The notes: a model not told the origin generated them from the sequence alone. Positions 8,324-18,355 are shown, counted from the stretch's first letter. The stretch is DNA of 64,000 nt from RPQJ01 sp963754535 (GCA_963754535.1 CAVWGG010000014.1:1-64000); one strand, 5' to 3'. A program made the numbers and translations.

Positions 8324-10213
8324 GTGACGAACTTGTACGATTGCAAAACGAAGATCAATGTCCGGACGCGCGTCCGTACACCGATTGCATCGGCCGCGAT
8401 CGCGGCAGTTGCAGGACTGCTGTTGCAACCTCCAGCCGCGACGGCGGCGGATCAGCCCGCGCACACGAAAGGCTACAGTGAGCTGCGCAATCCGTATTTC
8501 GGTCAGACGCACCAGCACACGGGCTGGTCGTTCGACGAGGCCATCTATAACGTCCGTCTCGGGCCTGACAACGCTTTCCGCCACGCGCGTGGCGACAAGG
8601 TGAAGCACCCGGGCGGGTATGACGTGCAGCTGAAGGTGCCGCTCGATTTCCTCGCTGTCTCAGATCACTCCGAGTACCTCGGCGTGCTGCTGCGCATGTA
8701 CGACCCGAATGACCCGCTCTCCAAGCACCCGTTGGCCCAGGAGATCACGAGTTCGGGCAACGACGTGAAGAAAGCCACCAAGGTGTTCTACAAGCTCGTC
8801 TCAGAGACGATCCAGCCCGACGGCAGCGTCAGTGCGGATCCCGTCTTGGCCGATCCGGCGCTCAAGCGCACGATCTGGGACCAGTACATCCAGATCGCCG
8901 ACAGCTTCAATGAGCCCGGCAAGTTCACGGCACTCGTGGCGTACGAGTGGTCGTCGCAGCCGAACATGTCGAACCTGCACCGCAACGTCATCTTCCGCTC
9001 CAGCAAGAACCTGCCGGTGCCGTTCTCGTATTTCGACTCGCAGCGTCCCGAGGACCTCTGGAAGTGGATGGATGCGCAGCGGGCGAAGGGCACGCAACTG
9101 CTCGCGATCCCGCACAACGGAAACCTGAGCAACGGCGCCATGTTTGCGCTCACCGATTCGGACGGCAAGCCGATCACGCGCGCCTACGCCGAGACCCGCG
9201 AACGCAACGAGCGGCTGACCGAGATCGTGCAGACGAAGGGCCAGTCCGAGACCAATCCCGGCGTGGCGCCGAACGATGAGTTCGCGGGCTTCGAACTGTG
9301 GACCAAGCCGGTCGCGGGCCCGGGCACGGTCAAGGTCGTGGAAACCAACTACGTCCGCAATGCCTTCGGCAACGGCCTCGCCATCGAGCAGCGCCTGGGC
9401 GCCAACCCGTTCAAGTACGGCGTGGTCGGTGGCGGCGACATCCATACCTCCATCGTGTCGTACGAAGAGTTCGCGTTCACCGGCGAGCACAACCTGAAAT
9501 CGGACACGCCGCGGGCGCGGCTGCTCGAAGGCACGCCCGGCGAGCCTTCCAAGATCGAGCAGGGTTCGGCTGGCCTCTCCTGCGTCTGGGCCGAAGAAAA
9601 CACCCGCGAGGCGATCTACGACGCCATGGCGCGCCGGGAAACCTGGGCCACCAGCGGCACGCGCATGGTCGTGCGTGTCTTCGGCGGCTTTGATTTCGCC
9701 AATGCCAGGCCGGGCGACAAGCACTGGGCGCGCGTCGGCTACAAGAAGGGCGTGCCGATGGGTGGCGACCTGAAGCGCGCTGCGAAGGGCGCTGCGCCGC
9801 AGTTGATGATCGCGGCGTCGAAAGACCCGAACAGCGGCAACCTCGACCGGATCCAGGTCATCAAGGGCTGGGTGGACGCCGATGGCAAATCGCACGACAG
9901 GATCTACGACGTAGTCTGGTCCGGTAACCGCAAGATCGGCGCGGACGGCAAGTTGCCAGCCGTTGGCAACAGCGTCGACATCAGGAACGCTTCGTACACC
10001 AACACGATCGGCAGCCCGGAGCTGTCCACCGTCTGGAAGGATCCGGACTTCGATCCGGCCGTGCCCGCGTTTTACTACGTACGTGTGCTCGAGATTCCGA
10101 CGCCGCGCTGGTCCACCTACGACGCCAAGGCACTCGGCATCGACCCGCCGAAGGACTTCCCGGCGACGATCCAGGAACGCGCCTGGTCCAGCCCGATCTG
10201 GTACACGCCATGA
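8324..10213 (+). CDS. DUF3604 secreted PHP-like metalloprotein, paralogue B
   Basis: The product has about 629 residues, with a signal peptide ending near PAATAADQ. Metal-site motifs parallel paralogue A: FGQTHQHTGWS, AVSDHSEY, IPHNGNLSNG and GGDIHTS. The C-terminus ends in AWSSPIWYTP. The start is uncertain: a GTG at 8324 and a TTG at 8333 are in frame, and AAGGG at 8320-8324 suits the TTG. A far longer upstream frame runs through the Asp-Lys repeat in another frame and is not credible. The stop overlaps the start of paralogue C (ATGA). Confidence 0.86.
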   Translation: MTNLYDCKTKINVRTRVRTPIASAAIAAVAGLLLQPPAATAADQPAHTKGYSELRNPYFGQTHQHTGWSFDEAIYNVRLGPDNAFRHARGDKVKHPGGYDVQLKVPLDFLAVSDHSEYLGVLLRMYDPNDPLSKHPLAQEITSSGNDVKKATKVFYKLVSETIQPDGSVSADPVLADPALKRTIWDQYIQIADSFNEPGKFTALVAYEWSSQPNMSNLHRNVIFRSSKNLPVPFSYFDSQRPEDLWKWMDAQRAKGTQLLAIPHNGNLSNGAMFALTDSDGKPITRAYAETRERNERLTEIVQTKGQSETNPGVAPNDEFAGFELWTKPVAGPGTVKVVETNYVRNAFGNGLAIEQRLGANPFKYGVVGGGDIHTSIVSYEEFAFTGEHNLKSDTPRARLLEGTPGEPSKIEQGSAGLSCVWAEENTREAIYDAMARRETWATSGTRMVVRVFGGFDFANARPGDKHWARVGYKKGVPMGGDLKRAAKGAAPQLMIAASKDPNSGNLDRIQVIKGWVDADGKSHDRIYDVVWSGNRKIGADGKLPAVGNSVDIRNASYTNTIGSPELSTVWKDPDFDPAVPAFYYVRVLEIPTPRWSTYDAKALGIDPPKDFPATIQERAWSSPIWYTP

Positions 10214-12162
10214 CATCCGCAATCGGTGCATCAATGAACATCCACTCGCACCCTTTTCGTCCCGCCGCCGTGACCGCAACACTGCTGTGTGCCGTTGTCG
10301 CGTGCCTCGCTGGCTGCAGCCGTGCGACCGGACCGTCCAAGGACGCCGCGACGGCTACCACACCCGTGATCGCAGCCACCTCCGCCCCGGCGCCGACGGT
10401 CGCGGATCTCGAGGCTGCTGTTACGGAGAATCCGCTGAAGGAGGCCTACTTCGGCGAGACGCACGTACACACGTCCTACTCGCTGGACGCGTACATCGGC
10501 GGCGCCCGGATCACGCCGGACGAGGCCTATAAGTTCGCGCAGGGAAGCGACGTCGTCGTCAACGGCCAGAAACACAACATCGGCCGGCCGCTCGACTGGG
10601 TGGCCGTCTCCGACCACGCCGAATTCATCGGCGAGATGTACTCGACACAGGTCCCGGGCGCCAAGGGCGGTGACAACCCGATGCTCGAGGAGTTGCGCAA
10701 CCTCAAGAGCGTCGACGACCAGCGAGCGTGGTTCCTGAAGTATGTTGTCGAGAATAACCGCGGTGCCAACCCCGGTCACCCGCCGTTCTACGCGGGTCCC
10801 GAGACGACGCGCAGCGCCTGGAAGGATGTCCAGGTCAAGGCCGCGATCGACAACTACCGGCCCGGCAAGTTCACGACGCTGGCGGGCTACGAGTGGACCT
10901 CGGCGCCTAAGGGCGGGAACATGCATCGCAACGTAATCTTCCGTGACCTGAACGTGCCGGACATGCCGTTCTCGGCGCTCGACAGCGCCGACGAGGAGAA
11001 GCTCTGGGCGTGGATGGCCGAGCAGGAGAAGAAAGGCTCGCGGCTGCTGGCAATTCCGCACAACTCCAATGGCAGCAAGGGGCTGATGTTCGAGCCGCTC
11101 GACAATGCCGGCAAGCCGATTACGGCCGACTACGCGCGCCTGCGCAGCCACTTCGAGCGGCTGATCGAGATGATGCAGATCAAGGGCAACTCGGAGGTTC
11201 ATCGCAAGTTCTGGCCAGCCGATGAGTTTGCGGGCTTCGAGAATGCCGACAGCGTTGGATCGTTCAGCGGGCGCGAGTTCAAGAAGGAGTACTTCGTGCG
11301 CTGGGCCGCGACCAAGGGCCTCGACTATCAGGCGAAGCTCGGCGCCAACCCGTACCAGTTCGGCTTCATCGGCGGCACCGACAACCACAACGGCTTGCCC
11401 TCGGACGTCGCCGAGGACGACTACATCGGCAGCCACGGCCCGGCGGACGGCACGCTGGAGGCGCGGCGCACAGGCGAGATCGACGGCTGGATCAAGGCGA
11501 AGGAGTCGAGCCCCGGTTCGATCTCCGCCGTCTGGGCGACGCGCAACACGCGCGACGCGATCTGGGATGCGATGGCTGCCCGCGAGACCTTCGTCACGTC
11601 GGGTACGCGCATCAAGGTGCGGTTCTTCGGTGGCGCAGACTTAGGCGCCGCTTCGACCAACCCGCGTGAACTCGTCGAGCAGGGTTATCGCAATGGCGTG
11701 CCGATGGGCGGCACGATCGATAAGGCTTCCAAGGCGCCGACGTTCACGGTCTGGGCGGCAAAGGACCCCAACGGCGCGAACCTCGACCGTATCCAGATCA
11801 TCAAGGGCATGGTCGACGCCAAGGGCGAGCCGAACGACAAGGTGATCGACGTTGTCTGGAGCGGCGATCGCAAGCCGGCCGCGAACGGCAAGTTGCCGCC
11901 GGTCGGCAATACCGTTGACCTGAAGACGGCGACGTACGCCAACACGATCGGCAGCCCGGAGCTGATGGGTACGTGGACCGATCCCGATTTCGATCCAGCC
12001 AGGCCCGCGCTGTACTATGTCCGCGTGCTCGAGATACCGACGCCGCGCTGGACGACCTACGACGCCGTCAGGAACAAGCTGGAGCTGTTGTCCGACGTGC
12101 CTGCGGAGGTTCAGGAGCGTGCCTGGTCCTCGCCGATCTGGTACACCCCCAGCGGCACTTGA
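10210..12162 (+). CDS. DUF3604 PHP-like metalloprotein, paralogue C, probable lipoprotein
   Basis: The product has 650 residues from the ATG overlapping the previous stop, or 642 from the ATG at 10234. The shorter form gives a clean lipoprotein signal with the lipobox LAGC near residue 33. A low-complexity Ala/Thr/Pro linker then leads into the DUF3604 domain with FGETHVHTSYS, AVSDHAEF, IPHNSNGSKG and GTDNHNG. The lipid anchor sets it apart from A and B, which look soluble. Such an anchor would hold it at a membrane, possibly the outer one. The C-terminus shows AWSSPIWYTP. Confidence 0.87.
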   Translation: MTSAIGASMNIHSHPFRPAAVTATLLCAVVACLAGCSRATGPSKDAATATTPVIAATSAPAPTVADLEAAVTENPLKEAYFGETHVHTSYSLDAYIGGARITPDEAYKFAQGSDVVVNGQKHNIGRPLDWVAVSDHAEFIGEMYSTQVPGAKGGDNPMLEELRNLKSVDDQRAWFLKYVVENNRGANPGHPPFYAGPETTRSAWKDVQVKAAIDNYRPGKFTTLAGYEWTSAPKGGNMHRNVIFRDLNVPDMPFSALDSADEEKLWAWMAEQEKKGSRLLAIPHNSNGSKGLMFEPLDNAGKPITADYARLRSHFERLIEMMQIKGNSEVHRKFWPADEFAGFENADSVGSFSGREFKKEYFVRWAATKGLDYQAKLGANPYQFGFIGGTDNHNGLPSDVAEDDYIGSHGPADGTLEARRTGEIDGWIKAKESSPGSISAVWATRNTRDAIWDAMAARETFVTSGTRIKVRFFGGADLGAASTNPRELVEQGYRNGVPMGGTIDKASKAPTFTVWAAKDPNGANLDRIQIIKGMVDAKGEPNDKVIDVVWSGDRKPAANGKLPPVGNTVDLKTATYANTIGSPELMGTWTDPDFDPARPALYYVRVLEIPTPRWTTYDAVRNKLELLSDVPAEVQERAWSSPIWYTPSGT

Positions 12163-12221
12163 GCGACTGAGTCCGGCGTCCGCGAGGGCGCCGGCCTCTC
12201 GAACACGTTACGGAGTGATTG

Positions 12222-13127
12222 ATGACAAATGCGCCCGATCGCGGCCGGTGGCTGCGAGAGCCTCTCTTGCACTTCCTGGTCATCGGGACCGGGCTGTTTC
12301 TCCTCTATCAAATGACCAGGGACGGCAACGAGACCGCTCCGCGCGAGATCGTCATCAGCGAGTCCCGGATCGAGGCACTGGCCGAGAATTTCGGGCGCAC
12401 CTGGACGCGTCCGCCGACGCCGCAGGAACTGCGTGGCCTCGTGGACGACTACGTCAAGGAGGAGGTCTTCTACCGCGAGGCAATCGCGATGGGCCTCGAC
12501 CGCGATGACACGGTGATTCGCCGACGGCTGCGGCAGAAGATGGAGTTCGTGTCCGAGGATGCGGCGGCGTCTGCCCAGCCCACGGAAGCACAGCTGCAGC
12601 AGTTCCTCGCCGCGCACCCCGAAAAGTTCGTCGAACCTTCGCGGGTAACGTTTGAGCAGGTATTCGTGAACGCCGAAAAGCGCGGTGACGAGGCGCGGCG
12701 TCATGCTGAACGGATCCTGGCTGAACTCCAGGCCGGCGGCGGCCCGGCGAATCCATCCGAGGCGGGCGACCCGACCCTGCTTCCGGCGGGCCTCGAGGAT
12801 GCATCGCCGCAGGAAATCTCCGGCAGCTTCGGCGACGAGTTTGGCAAGCGGCTGGAGGATGCGCCGGTCAATCAATGGGCAGGGCCCATCTCTTCGTCAT
12901 TCGGTCTGCATCTCGTGCGAGTCAGCGCAAGGAGCGCCAGCGTGCTGCCCCAGCTGGCCGACATCCGCCCCGTGGTCTTGCGTGAGTGGCAGGCGGACAA
13001 GCGCACTCAAGCGGGCGACGCCTTCTACTCGTCGCTGCGGTCCAAATATGATGTCCGCTACGAGGGTGAAATTGGTCGACTGCTGCAGCAGGCGCAGCCA
13101 ACGGCAGAAGCGGCCAGCGAAAAATGA
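12222..13127 (+). CDS. Membrane-anchored PpiC/SurA-like peptidyl-prolyl isomerase
   Basis: The 301-residue protein has one N-terminal membrane segment (HFLVIGTGLFLLYQM) and then a periplasmic chaperone-like helical region. A parvulin-like domain follows, with FEQVF at its start and GPISSSFGLHLVRV at its end. It is shorter than SurA and more like the PpiC proteins next to HupE genes. It probably helps fold exported proteins, here perhaps the DUF3604 enzymes. The start follows CGGAGTG; a TTG at 12219 is also in frame. It overlaps hupE by ATGA. Confidence 0.78.
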   Translation: MTNAPDRGRWLREPLLHFLVIGTGLFLLYQMTRDGNETAPREIVISESRIEALAENFGRTWTRPPTPQELRGLVDDYVKEEVFYREAIAMGLDRDDTVIRRRLRQKMEFVSEDAAASAQPTEAQLQQFLAAHPEKFVEPSRVTFEQVFVNAEKRGDEARRHAERILAELQAGGGPANPSEAGDPTLLPAGLEDASPQEISGSFGDEFGKRLEDAPVNQWAGPISSSFGLHLVRVSARSASVLPQLADIRPVVLREWQADKRTQAGDAFYSSLRSKYDVRYEGEIGRLLQQAQPTAEAASEK

Positions 13128-14149
13128 TGAAGCAGGTCCTCGGCGCTCTCGTGTTGCTGGCAATCTGCGCCTGGTGGCCGATCGCGCACGCGCACGAGGT
13201 ACGACCGGGCTTTCTGGAGATTCGCGCGCTCGGCGACGATACGTTCGATGTGCTCTGGAAGGTCCCCGCCAACGGCGAGTACCGCCTGGCGATGTACGTG
13301 AAGCTGCCCGCGAAGTGCAAGGGTGAACCGACGTCCGGCACGTTCGCGGGCGGGGCGTTCGTCGAGCGTTGGCGCGCCGCCTGTCCCGGTGGTCTAGTCG
13401 GGGAGCGCGTTGCCATCGACGGACTCAGTGCAACGCGCACGGACGTCCTGGCGCGGTTCATTCGCGAGGACGCGACCACGCAGACCGTGCGGCTCACACC
13501 GGAAGATACCTCGTTCGAGATTGCGGCGGAACCGAACGCCTGGCAGGTGGCCAGGACCTATCTTGTGCTCGGCATCCAGCACATCCTGTCCGGCGTCGAC
13601 CATCTGCTGTTCGTGCTCGGCCTGCTGTTCCTGGTCGGCAGTTGGCGCCGACTGGTGGCAACGGTCACTGCTTTCACAGTGGCGCACAGCATCACGTTGG
13701 CCGCCGCGACGCTCGGGCTCGTGTACGTGCCGCAGACGCCGATCGAGGCAGCGATCGCGCTCAGCGTGATGTTCGTCGCGGCGGAGATCATTCACCAGGC
13801 AAACGGTCGCCCCGGTCTAACGGCGCGTGCGCCGTGGGTCGTCGCGTTCATCTTCGGGCTGCTGCACGGCTTCGGCTTCGCCGGTGCGCTGCGCGAGGTC
13901 GGCCTGCCGCAGTCGGACATTCCGGTTGCGCTGTTGTTCTTCAACGTCGGCGTGGAAGTCGGGCAGCTGATGTTCATCCTCGCGGTTGTGACCGTTCTCT
14001 GGCTCGCGTCGCGCCTCATGGGCAAGCAAGCCCAGGGCCAGCGCGGGCCTTGGCAGGCCGAGGCGTTGATCCGCACTCCGGTGGCCTATGTCGTCGGATC
14101 GACCGCGGCCTTCTGGGTCGTGCAGCGTGTGGTCGCGTTCTGGGCCTAG
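13124..14149 (+). CDS. HupE/UreJ-family membrane protein
   Basis: The 341-residue protein has a signal peptide, an N-terminal periplasmic domain of about 140 residues and a C-terminal membrane part with six or so helices. His-rich HupE/UreJ motifs are visible: GIQHILSGVDHLLFVLGL, FTVAHSITLA and FGLLHGFGFAGAL. Relatives are linked to nickel or other metal handling, but this two-domain subgroup is not characterised to my knowledge. The ATGA overlap with the PpiC gene makes co-translation likely. Metal supply to the neighbouring DUF3604 proteins is an attractive but unproven role. Confidence 0.82.
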   Translation: MMKQVLGALVLLAICAWWPIAHAHEVRPGFLEIRALGDDTFDVLWKVPANGEYRLAMYVKLPAKCKGEPTSGTFAGGAFVERWRAACPGGLVGERVAIDGLSATRTDVLARFIREDATTQTVRLTPEDTSFEIAAEPNAWQVARTYLVLGIQHILSGVDHLLFVLGLLFLVGSWRRLVATVTAFTVAHSITLAAATLGLVYVPQTPIEAAIALSVMFVAAEIIHQANGRPGLTARAPWVVAFIFGLLHGFGFAGALREVGLPQSDIPVALLFFNVGVEVGQLMFILAVVTVLWLASRLMGKQAQGQRGPWQAEALIRTPVAYVVGSTAAFWVVQRVVAFWA

Positions 14150-14192
14150 GAGCCGACAGTCAATTCAATTTCTATTGCCGGAGCAAGAGACC

Positions 14193-14699
14193 ATGTCACT
14201 ACCTGAAGCATTCACTCACCAGGACAAGCTCCTGACCGTCGACACGAACATCAGCAAGTTCCTCGAGGGCTTGTTGCACCCCGGGATCAAGGCGCATCCG
14301 CTGTTCCTCGATCCATACAACGGCGTCTGGGTGTTGCGCGTCAAGTTCGGTCCTGGCGTGACGTTGCCGCTGCATTTTCACACCGGCGCGGTTCACCTCT
14401 ACACGATGTCGGGCTGCTGGTATTACTCGGAGTATCCGGACCAGAAGCAAACGGCCGGCTGTTACATCTTCGAGCCGGGTGGTTCGATCCACGAATTCAA
14501 CACGCCGGCCAGCAACACCGAGGATACCGACACCTTCATGGTCGTTTTTGGCGCCAACGTGAATTTCCTCAAGGACGGCACCTACCTCAACATGATGGAT
14601 GCCAGCCTGATCAAGGCCTGGGCTGACCAGGGCATCAAGGATCAGGGCCTGAGCAAGATGAACTACATCTCGGCGCAGGTTCCGACGTACACGCGCTGA
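14193..14699 (+). CDS. Cupin-domain protein, 2,4'-dihydroxyacetophenone dioxygenase-like
   Basis: The 168-residue cytoplasmic protein has one cupin barrel. The first motif, PLHFHTGAVHLYTM, has the His residues expected for an Fe or Mn site; the second motif contains GGSIHEFNTP. The length and start (MSLPEAFTHQDKLLTV) match small cupins annotated as dihydroxyacetophenone dioxygenase family, which cleave carbon-carbon bonds next to carbonyl groups. A purine-rich GGAGCAAGAG precedes the ATG. It follows hupE by 43 bases and may be the last gene of the first transcript. The substrate is unknown. Confidence 0.75.
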   Translation: MSLPEAFTHQDKLLTVDTNISKFLEGLLHPGIKAHPLFLDPYNGVWVLRVKFGPGVTLPLHFHTGAVHLYTMSGCWYYSEYPDQKQTAGCYIFEPGGSIHEFNTPASNTEDTDTFMVVFGANVNFLKDGTYLNMMDASLIKAWADQGIKDQGLSKMNYISAQVPTYTR

Positions 14700-14707
14700 C
14701 CTGCGGT

Positions 14708-14735
14708 GAGGTGGCTTGCCCGGGCAAGCCGCCTC
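14708..14735 (+). terminator. Strong hairpin downstream of the cupin gene
   Basis: Arms 14708-14721 and 14722-14735 can pair over nearly 14 bp with one U-G pair. There is no U-tract afterwards, so it is not a textbook intrinsic terminator. It may stabilise the upstream mRNA or weaken read-through into the DUF1302 gene. The rest of the 178-base gap to 14878 holds a smaller inverted repeat (CTGCGA/TCGCAG, 14828-14846) and a ribosome site. Confidence 0.55.
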
Positions 14736-14877
14736 CCGATCGCCTCAACGGCGTCAACTATCAAGTTCCTGCCGCCGCATAACAAGAGCCTGCGGCTTGT
14801 CAGCGGTAACGTCCCCCTCAGTCAGGGCTGCGACGACGGGTCGCAGCGCGACGATTCATCAGGCAGCAGGGGGCAAC

Positions 14878-16938
14878 ATGACAGGCAGTAATTTCGCCCG
14901 GCGTTCGCGTCGACTGGCCGTGGCCGTCGGCGCGATTCTCACGGGCTACGCCGGCGTGGCCGGTGCAGCGCAATGGCGCTTCGACGAGGGCGCACAGCTC
15001 ATCTGGAACACGTCGATTTCGGTCGGTGCCAGCTGGCGTGCGCAGAATCCATCCACCGAACTCTATTCCCGGGTCGACGGGCAACTGCTCGGATTGAAGA
15101 ACGGCGTCGGTGGTTCGAATACGGACTCCGCCACGCTGAACTACGGACTGGGCGATCGCTTCTCGACGCCGCTCAAGCTGGTGACGGACCTGGAATACCG
15201 CAAAGGCAAGTTCGGTGCCCTGGTCCGGGCGAAGGCATGGTACGACTATGCGCTCGAGGACGAAGAAGTCCGTTACGGCCACCAGAACAACGACTACAAC
15301 GGCGGACGGGGTGGCGCGAACAGCCGCAATCCGCTGCTGCCTTTCAACCCTTGTCCCGGAGCATCGCAGATCGTCGGCGGGCAGCCCCTTTGCAACTCCT
15401 GGCCGACGGCGAGCCTGAGCGATGACGGCTTTGAAGACCTGCAGAAATTCAGCGGCGCCTACCTGCTCGACGCCTATGCGTACGGGAGCTTCGGCATCGG
15501 CGATAGCGACCTGCAACTTCGGCTCGGCCGGCAGGTTGTCAACTGGGGTGAAAGCGTCTTCATCCAGGGCATCAACCAGATCAACCCGATCGACGTGACG
15601 GCGCTGCGCCGTCCGGGTACGGAGGTCAAGGAAGTCCTGCTGCCGGTGCTGATGGCCTATGCAAACTGGGGGTTCTCGTTCGGCTCGATCGAGGCTTTCT
15701 ACGAGTTCGAGTGGGACAACAGCCCGGTGGACTCGTGCGGCACGTACTGGGGCCCGGCCGAAGGCCTCATCTCGGCCGACACGGCGGGATGTCTCTCGAG
15801 CACATCGTTTGGGGGCGCCTCAAATCCGGTGGCGCAAGCCAAGGGCCAATCTTTCGCGGCTCTCAAGGGCCGGGAGGCGTCCGATAACGGTCAGTTCGGC
15901 GTCGCGCTGCGCTTTCCCGTGGACGCGATCGACACGGAGTTCGGGCTCTACGGGATGAACGTGCACTCGAAGGTGCCCGTGATCTCCGCAAGGATGGGGA
16001 CTCATCCTGCGGCTCCAATCCGAACCCCGGGGCTGCCTTTCCCGATTTACAACCCTGCAGCAAACGCGGGCTTGGGAGGCTGGTTCGCAGCTGTCGTCAA
16101 CAATGTCCCGCAGTACAGCTTTCTCAATCCTGCCGACATGCACCGGACCCTGGCTGCGGCGGGCGGTACCGCGATCAACGTGGCGGGCGGCTTCTGGGAG
16201 TACCCGGAGGACATTCAGATCTACGGCCTGACGGCGGCGACGACGCTGGCGGGGTGGTCCGTGGCCGCGGAGGCCAGCTTCCAGAAGGACGTTCCCGTTC
16301 AGATCAACGGCAACGATCTGGTGGCGGCCGCACTGACGGGCACCGGCCCCTACGGTGCGGCTGGCCGGGCGGCTGTGTTGAAGGGCGAGGGAACGGAACT
16401 GCCAGGCTACGAGCGGTTCGACAAGACGCAGTTCCAGGCGAACGCGCTGAAGAGTTTCAGCGGCATCCTGGGTGCGTCGTCACTGTTACTGGTCGGCGAG
16501 ATCGGCGTGCAATCGAACGACGTCCCCGACTACGAGAAGGCGGGCAACTTGCGCTTCGGCCGCGCCTTCATCTACGGCGCCGGCATCCTTCCCGGCGCCA
16601 CCACTCCCAGCACCAACCCGCAGCCCGACGGGCGCAAGAACGACGGCTATGTGACGGACCTCGCCTGGGGTTACCGGATGCGGGCGCGGCTCGACTACGA
16701 CGGCCTGATGGGTGGCGCGCTGCGCCTCTCGCCAAGCCTGGTGTGGAACCACGACGTGGACGGCGTCGCCATGGACGGCCAGTTCATAGAGGGCCGCCAG
16801 ACGCTCGGAGGCGGGCTCGGTTTCACCTGGTCAAAAAAGTACACGGTGGACCTGAACTACACCTGGTTCGCCGACTCCGCCTACAACCCGCTGATGGACC
16901 GTGACTACTTCTCGGCCAGTTTTGGCGTGAATTTCTGA
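14878..16938 (+). CDS. DUF1302 outer-membrane-associated protein
   Basis: The 686-residue product has an Arg-rich signal peptide (RRSRRLAVAVGAIL, cleavage near GAAQWRF). Its long beta-rich sequence contains LQLRLGRQVVNWGES, a hallmark of DUF1302, and ends in a beta strand finishing in Phe (SASFGVNF), as expected for an outer-membrane barrel. DUF1302 and DUF1329 genes are often paired near genes for hydrophobic-compound degradation; their exact role is unknown, with transport or lipid trafficking most often suggested. The DUF1329 gene follows by 18 bases. Confidence 0.85.
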   Translation: MTGSNFARRSRRLAVAVGAILTGYAGVAGAAQWRFDEGAQLIWNTSISVGASWRAQNPSTELYSRVDGQLLGLKNGVGGSNTDSATLNYGLGDRFSTPLKLVTDLEYRKGKFGALVRAKAWYDYALEDEEVRYGHQNNDYNGGRGGANSRNPLLPFNPCPGASQIVGGQPLCNSWPTASLSDDGFEDLQKFSGAYLLDAYAYGSFGIGDSDLQLRLGRQVVNWGESVFIQGINQINPIDVTALRRPGTEVKEVLLPVLMAYANWGFSFGSIEAFYEFEWDNSPVDSCGTYWGPAEGLISADTAGCLSSTSFGGASNPVAQAKGQSFAALKGREASDNGQFGVALRFPVDAIDTEFGLYGMNVHSKVPVISARMGTHPAAPIRTPGLPFPIYNPAANAGLGGWFAAVVNNVPQYSFLNPADMHRTLAAAGGTAINVAGGFWEYPEDIQIYGLTAATTLAGWSVAAEASFQKDVPVQINGNDLVAAALTGTGPYGAAGRAAVLKGEGTELPGYERFDKTQFQANALKSFSGILGASSLLLVGEIGVQSNDVPDYEKAGNLRFGRAFIYGAGILPGATTPSTNPQPDGRKNDGYVTDLAWGYRMRARLDYDGLMGGALRLSPSLVWNHDVDGVAMDGQFIEGRQTLGGGLGFTWSKKYTVDLNYTWFADSAYNPLMDRDYFSASFGVNF

Positions 16939-16956
16939 TTCCGGGGGACTGCTGAA

Positions 16957-18313
16957 ATGAGACAGAAAATGCGAATCACCATGGTGGCCATGGCCTTCGC
17001 CTTGCTCGGCGCCGCGGTGCCGGCACAGGCCAAACTCAGTGACGCCGAGCTCGCGCGACTCGGCGTGGATCTCACGCCGATTGGCGCCGAGAAAGCCGGC
17101 AACAAGGACGGCACCATTCCCGAATGGACCGGCGGTCTCTGCGCGCCGCCGGCCGGCTGGACGGCTGGCAAGGGCGGTTACAAGGATCCGTTCGCCAGCG
17201 ACAAGCCGTCGTTCACGATCACGAAGGCGAATGCCGCCGAGTACAAGGACAAGCTGACGCCGGGCACGCTGGCGATGCTGAACAAGTACGCCACGTTCTC
17301 GATGCCCGTGTATCCGACGCGGCGCACTGCCTGTTACCCGAAGGAGGTGTACGACACCACGAAGGCGGAGGCGGGCAAAGATCGATCTTGCGGGCTGGGG
17401 ACTGAGCGGCCGCGTACGCTCCACGGTGCCCTTCCCGATCCCCAAGAACGGCCTCGAGGCGATCTGGAACCACGAACTGCGTTACCTCGGCGGCGGTCTC
17501 TATCGCCTGTACAACCAGTTCCCGGTCCGTGCGAACGGCGAGTTCTACAAGATCGAAGCGGAGGAATACCGGGTGTTTAACCAGAACATCGATCCGCCGC
17601 AGGACAACCTGCTATTCGCGTACCTCGACCGGAACCTGGCACCGGCAACCCTCGAAGGCAACACGACGCTGGTGCACGAACCGGTCGACCAGGTGAAGCA
17701 GGAGCGCTCGGCCTGGCAATACAACTCCGGCAGCCGTCGCGTGCGCCGGGCACCGGAACTCGGTTACGACAACATCGGTAACGCGTCCGATGGCCTGCGC
17801 ACGTTCGACCAGGTCGACATGTACAACGGGTCCCCGGACCGCTACGACTGGAAGCTGGTCGGGAAGAGGGAGATCTATATCCCATACAACGCGTACAAGC
17901 TCGACGACAAGTCGCTCAAGTACAAGGACATCATCCAGAAGAACGTGCTGAAGTCCGACCTGGTCCGCTACGAACTGCACCGCGTCTGGGTCGTGGAAGC
18001 GACGCTGCGCAAGGGCATGAAGCACACCTATGCCAGGCGCACGTTTTACCTCGACGAGGACACGTGGCAGATCGCCTACGAGGATGCGCGTGACACGCGC
18101 GGCGACCTGTGGCGGGTTGGCATTGCGCCGATGATGCAGTTCTACGACGCGAAGGTACCGTTCTACCGCGCCAACATCTGGCACGACCTGGTCAGCGGCG
18201 CGTACCTGGTGTCGCTGCTGACCAACGAGATCAGCGAACCCTGGACATTCGGCCGGAAGGCCAAGTGGAGCGAGTTCCAGCCCGACGCGCTGCGCCGCGC
18301 TGGCACGAAGTAG
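16957..18313 (+). pseudogene. DUF1329 periplasmic protein gene, interrupted by one extra base
   Basis: The first part (from 16957) has a signal peptide and the start of DUF1329 (NKDGTIPEWTGG). That frame loses similarity after about 17376. The second frame continues the family sequence KIDLAGWGLSGRVR, then VPFPIPKNGLEAIWNHE, to the normal C-terminus at 18313. Removing one A from the AAA at 17377-17379 joins both parts into a protein of about 451 residues, a normal length. DUF1329 proteins have a LolA/LolB-like fold and partner DUF1302. The defect may be a sequencing error in a homopolymer. Confidence 0.85.
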
Positions 18314-18355
18314 CGGCTCAGCGTCCGCGATTGCTCGAAGGAGGTACGGGGCATC

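Noticed and set aside
14478..14500. GGTTCGATCC resembling a tRNA T-arm
   Set aside because: It is inside the cupin gene in frame and there is no acceptor stem, D-arm or anticodon arm around it.
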